64,000 nt of DNA from Sphagnum compactum (lineage: Eukaryota > Bryophyta > Sphagnopsida > Sphagnales). The stretch lies in contig OZ234502.1 of the NCBI GenBank assembly GCA_965153455.1, forward strand, positions 14,167,495 through 14,231,494, given 5' to 3'. The notes beneath the pieces were generated by a model. It saw only the letters and a program-made list of their open reading frames with translations. It ran no database searches and was not told where the DNA came from. Positions 61,266 to 64,000 of this stretch are shown here, in pieces. The translations under genes and the position numbers were made by a program. The number at the start of each line of letters is the position of its first letter. Position 1 is the stretch's first letter.

Positions 61266-62860
61266 TTGTGAGTTTAAGGAATTAGACTCCAAGCACTAAA
61301 CACATAAGAAGTTGATAGAGTTTGCCCAAAAACATTGGGAGATAGTTCTTAGTAATATGTAAATTAGCAAGATCTTCAAGGAAAAGGAGAAGTGGTTAGC
61401 TCTAGAGGACACTACTCTAGACAAGAAGAAGTAGGAAGGAGCAAAGTGACCTAAGCTTGAGGAGGCACTCTTCAAGTGGTTTTGCCAAGTAAATTTCTTT
61501 ATTTTCAAACAAGCTTGTGCAAAAGTGTTAACGTTTCTATCATTACAAACAAGGCTAAATCCCTAACCTGTATGATGCACACACCTATTTTGTAACAAAT
61601 ACATAATTGTATGCCTTCTTAACAATTTTTTTTTTTTTGCAGAAGTGCCACCAGAAGGCTTGCCTGAACGACCTCACAATCTCCATGCAAGCCAAGGTTC
61701 TAATCGAGAAGTTGGGAGTTGAGGGGGACTTCAACAGCTTAGATGGTAGGTTGGCCAACTTTAAGAAGTGCCATGGCATCAAGTGCTTCAAGATGAACAT
61801 GAGGAGGCCAATGTGGTTAATGCTAAGGGTGTTGCACATGCCCGTGAGAAGTTTGCAAGTTTCATTGAAGGACATGTACACATTTCATAATTCACAATTC
61901 TCCTTTATGACTCTCTATGCTTGCCAAAAAAAACTTAAATAGAAATCGTATGTGCTTGATTAAGACTTGGAAGGTTATCTTAAAAATATAGAGCATGAAT
62001 GACTACCTTGGTTTCTATGTTATAAGGATTTCTACCAAACAATAACTACAACGTGGACGAGATGGGCATGTTCTATCACACAAAGCCCAACAAGACCTTG
62101 TCAATGGAGGCTATTTAAGGAGCAAAAATCAATAAAGAATGCATCACCCTGGGCCTCATCATCAACTGCACTGGGATGGACAAGCTAGAACCCATCATCA
62201 TCGAAAAGAATAAGCGCCCTCGCTACTTTGGTAAGAGTTTCCAGCCATCAAAGCTTGTGGAATACTACACCAACGTCAAGTCCTAAATGATTGGATCAAT
62301 ATGCTTCAATCCTAGCTAAGTTCATGCTAACTTATTTTGTTTCAATTTCAATCGTGAAGAAAATCAAGATAACATATTTGCAACAATATGCCTTGGGAGG
62401 TAAGGCTTTCTAAGAGGTTATATTTTTACAGATCTTTGTGGATTAGGTGGAGAAGCTCAACAACCAAATGCATTGTGCAAAATGGCACATCTTGCACATC
62501 ATGGACAATGTGCTACAACACATCCTCTCGGGCAACAACCACGAAGAGCTAGAAGGCTTTGACACCATTCGCCTACCCAACGTGCTTATCTTGTTCCTAC
62601 CCAAGAACACAACATTAGTTGTGCAACCCTTGGACATTAGCATCATCTACCTTCAAGTAGCTCTATAAGCGCAAGCTATGTGCTTAGATCCTGAGTGACT
62701 ATGACAAGGTGGTGGACGATTTGGCAGATCTATCCAACATCAAGCCAATTGTCTTAAATGTGATGTCGCAACCCCACTTTGAGGCAAAGTGTGAGGATGC
62801 AACTCACACTCTCAAAAGTGGGGACTTGGAGTCCTCCGGGACTCTCAAAACTCAGAGCTT
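61266..62860 (+). pseudogene. pogo/Tigger-type (Tc1/mariner superfamily) transposase gene, broken
   Basis: Fragments follow the order of a pogo/Tigger transposase. A CENP-B-like N-terminal HTH reads 'KIFKEKEKWLALEDTTLDKK' and 'PKLEEALFKWFCQ' (about 61360-61490). A probable GT-AG intron runs from about 61491 to 61642. The second HTH reads 'SMQAKVLIEKLGVEGDF' and 'FKKCHGIK'. The DDE domain reads 'YNVDEMGMFYHTKPNKTL' (about 62040-62100), 'HIMDNVLQH' (about 62498) and 'PKNTTLVVQPLD' (about 62600). The three acidic positions (DE, DN, PLD) are present as Asp-Asp-Asp, as in pogo. In-frame stops and at least three frameshifts interrupt it. The C-terminal tail 'DDLADLSNIKPIVLNVM' follows to about 62860. 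Terminal inverted repeats and the TA target site were not located. Confidence 0.7.
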
Positions 62861-62989
62861 GATTGCAGGGGTCAAACCACCTCGCATTGAGGTGTTCTTT
62901 ATACTGTTGAAAAGGTCTCAAAGTGTAGATGTCTAAAATGGCCTTGCATGAGCCATTTGGACATTTGCAGCACAAGTTATGGTCGAAAG

Positions 62990-63215
62990 AAGGGCCGGGA
63001 GTCAAATTGACAGTTTGACTCCCGACCACTAAAAGTCGGGAATCGACCCGATTCTGGTGTGTGCAGGTGGAGTGCGACACACCGTTGAAGACCACTCAAG
63101 ATTGGTTCAGACCACTCAATCAGAGGTCTAAGCTGGGAGCTATGAGCTTCCAAAGTCCCGGGAGTCCAAACCGGGACAGTTTTGGGACTCTTCCTTGGGA
63201 GTCCCGGGACAAAAA
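62990..63215. repeat. Cluster of GGGAGTC / GACTCCC hairpins
   Basis: 11-base arms cgggagtcaaa (62996-63006) and tttgactcccg (63014-63024) are exact complements. A second small hairpin 'tcggg…cccga' lies at about 63036-63051. 'agtcccgggag', 'accgggacag', 'gggactc' and 'gagtcccgggac' follow to 63211. The composition is far richer in GC than its surroundings and suggests the terminal region of an unidentified mobile element. Confidence 0.6.
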
Positions 63216-64000
63216 GCCATTCGGATGCGGGTGCTGCGGGCAAACGCAGAGAATACTATATGGGGGAAGGTGGTGGCTTCCCTCGAATCCGGGCCGTGGT
63301 GAGTCTTGTGAGTCCAAAGTTGCTCGTGGCTTGTCCTAGCACCAAGATTGATCCAGAAAGTGAACTAACCAACTTGTTGGTTGGTTTTGATGCAGGTTCG
63401 AGTAAGTAAGTAAGCTTGTCACTCTTCCTAGTCCCATCCCGAGGCTTCAGCACGCCCTTCTACCCTTTTTAATGCTGAAGGCTGGGAGCGTGCCCTGAGT
63501 CCTTCATTTTTCCGTAACTTGAACAAGTTAGCCCCATCTTGGGACTAACTAGGGACTTGGGAGCGCATCATGTGAACACCATGATGGATGTGACATCTTC
63601 TTCCTTTGATGACTTTGATGATTTTTTAGAAAAATCCAAAAAAAAATTTAATCAAGTTAATGAAGTTCAAACACCATGAATAGTGGCTTGTGTGTGTGCC
63701 CCCTTAATGATTTTCCTTTTTATCCATGCTTTAGGCCATCCATTGGAGTTGTTTAGTTTAAGAAGACACGAGCCCTTCCATTGTCTAGAATTGTTGGTGA
63801 AAAGTCAAAATATTCCTAGAGTTTTAGAACAACAACTTGGGCCACCCAGAGGTGTTCATGGAGGTGCGGGTTTGGGAACAATAGGTTAAACTGAGCATGT
63901 TAATCAGTAGGCTTAGGTATGACGATGCCCTCATTGTTGAATAGTATCTAAAGTTACTTGGGGAGGCGCAGGCCATGGTTGAGTTCATCGATGATGAGCT
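63216..64000. other. Unassigned, probably repeat-derived sequence
   Basis: GC-richer open frames up to about 63400 (for example 'RAVVSLVSPKLLVACPSTK') look like a decayed element, but I recognise no domain. The last 600 bp hold no supported feature. Confidence 0.35.

Overview
This window looks like nuclear DNA of a land plant. The genes have GT-AG introns, and there is a plant-specific DUF4408/DUF761 gene. SEC6 and CDC45 have almost the lengths of their Arabidopsis counterparts. There are also telo-box motifs and many decayed plant-type transposons (hAT, pogo/Tigger, CACTA, MITEs). From the degree of divergence from flowering-plant proteins I suspect a bryophyte or other seed-free plant. That is an inference and I cannot name a species.

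Layout. All recognised host genes lie on the + strand. Position 264-476 is the last exon of an unidentified gene ending in a hydrophobic, tail-anchor-like segment. Positions 477-18300 are AT-rich intergenic DNA. This stretch holds a 57-bp minisatellite and a related block (4521-6055), a 30-bp degenerate satellite (7127-7430), a methyltransferase-like relic (about 11270-12115), an unassigned minus-strand relic (about 14090-15144) and a CACTA-like non-autonomous element (16845-17963). SEC6, an exocyst subunit, occupies 18924-26965 with 25 exons and reads as an intact 752-residue protein. Positions 26966-33000 are repeat-rich spacer. Position 33320-35682 encodes IMP dehydrogenase (4 exons, 518 residues). 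Position 38670-40691 encodes CDC45 (2 exons, 597 residues). It is flanked by two direct copies of a MITE-like repeat. Positions 40692-54400 are spacer with repeats, a tRNA-derived SINE-like head, tandem repeats and a + strand hAT relic (47210-49567). Position 55980-57824 encodes a DUF4408/DUF761 membrane-anchored protein of 614 residues. Positions 57825-64000 hold a minus-strand hAT relic, an adjoining foldback MITE, and a broken pogo/Tigger transposase gene (about 61270-62860).

The host genes are not an operon and do not form one pathway. Two of them are tied to proliferation: IMPDH makes guanine nucleotide precursors, and CDC45 drives the replicative helicase. Each has upstream or leader motifs typical of growth genes (a telo-box for IMPDH; Site II/TCP and E2F-like sites for CDC45). 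SEC6 acts in vesicle tethering and cell-plate formation. The most interesting unexplained structures are a perfect 30-bp inverted repeat in the introns on either side of SEC6 exon 16, the MITE pair bracketing CDC45, a perfect 32-bp palindrome at 43478, and the methyltransferase-like relic.
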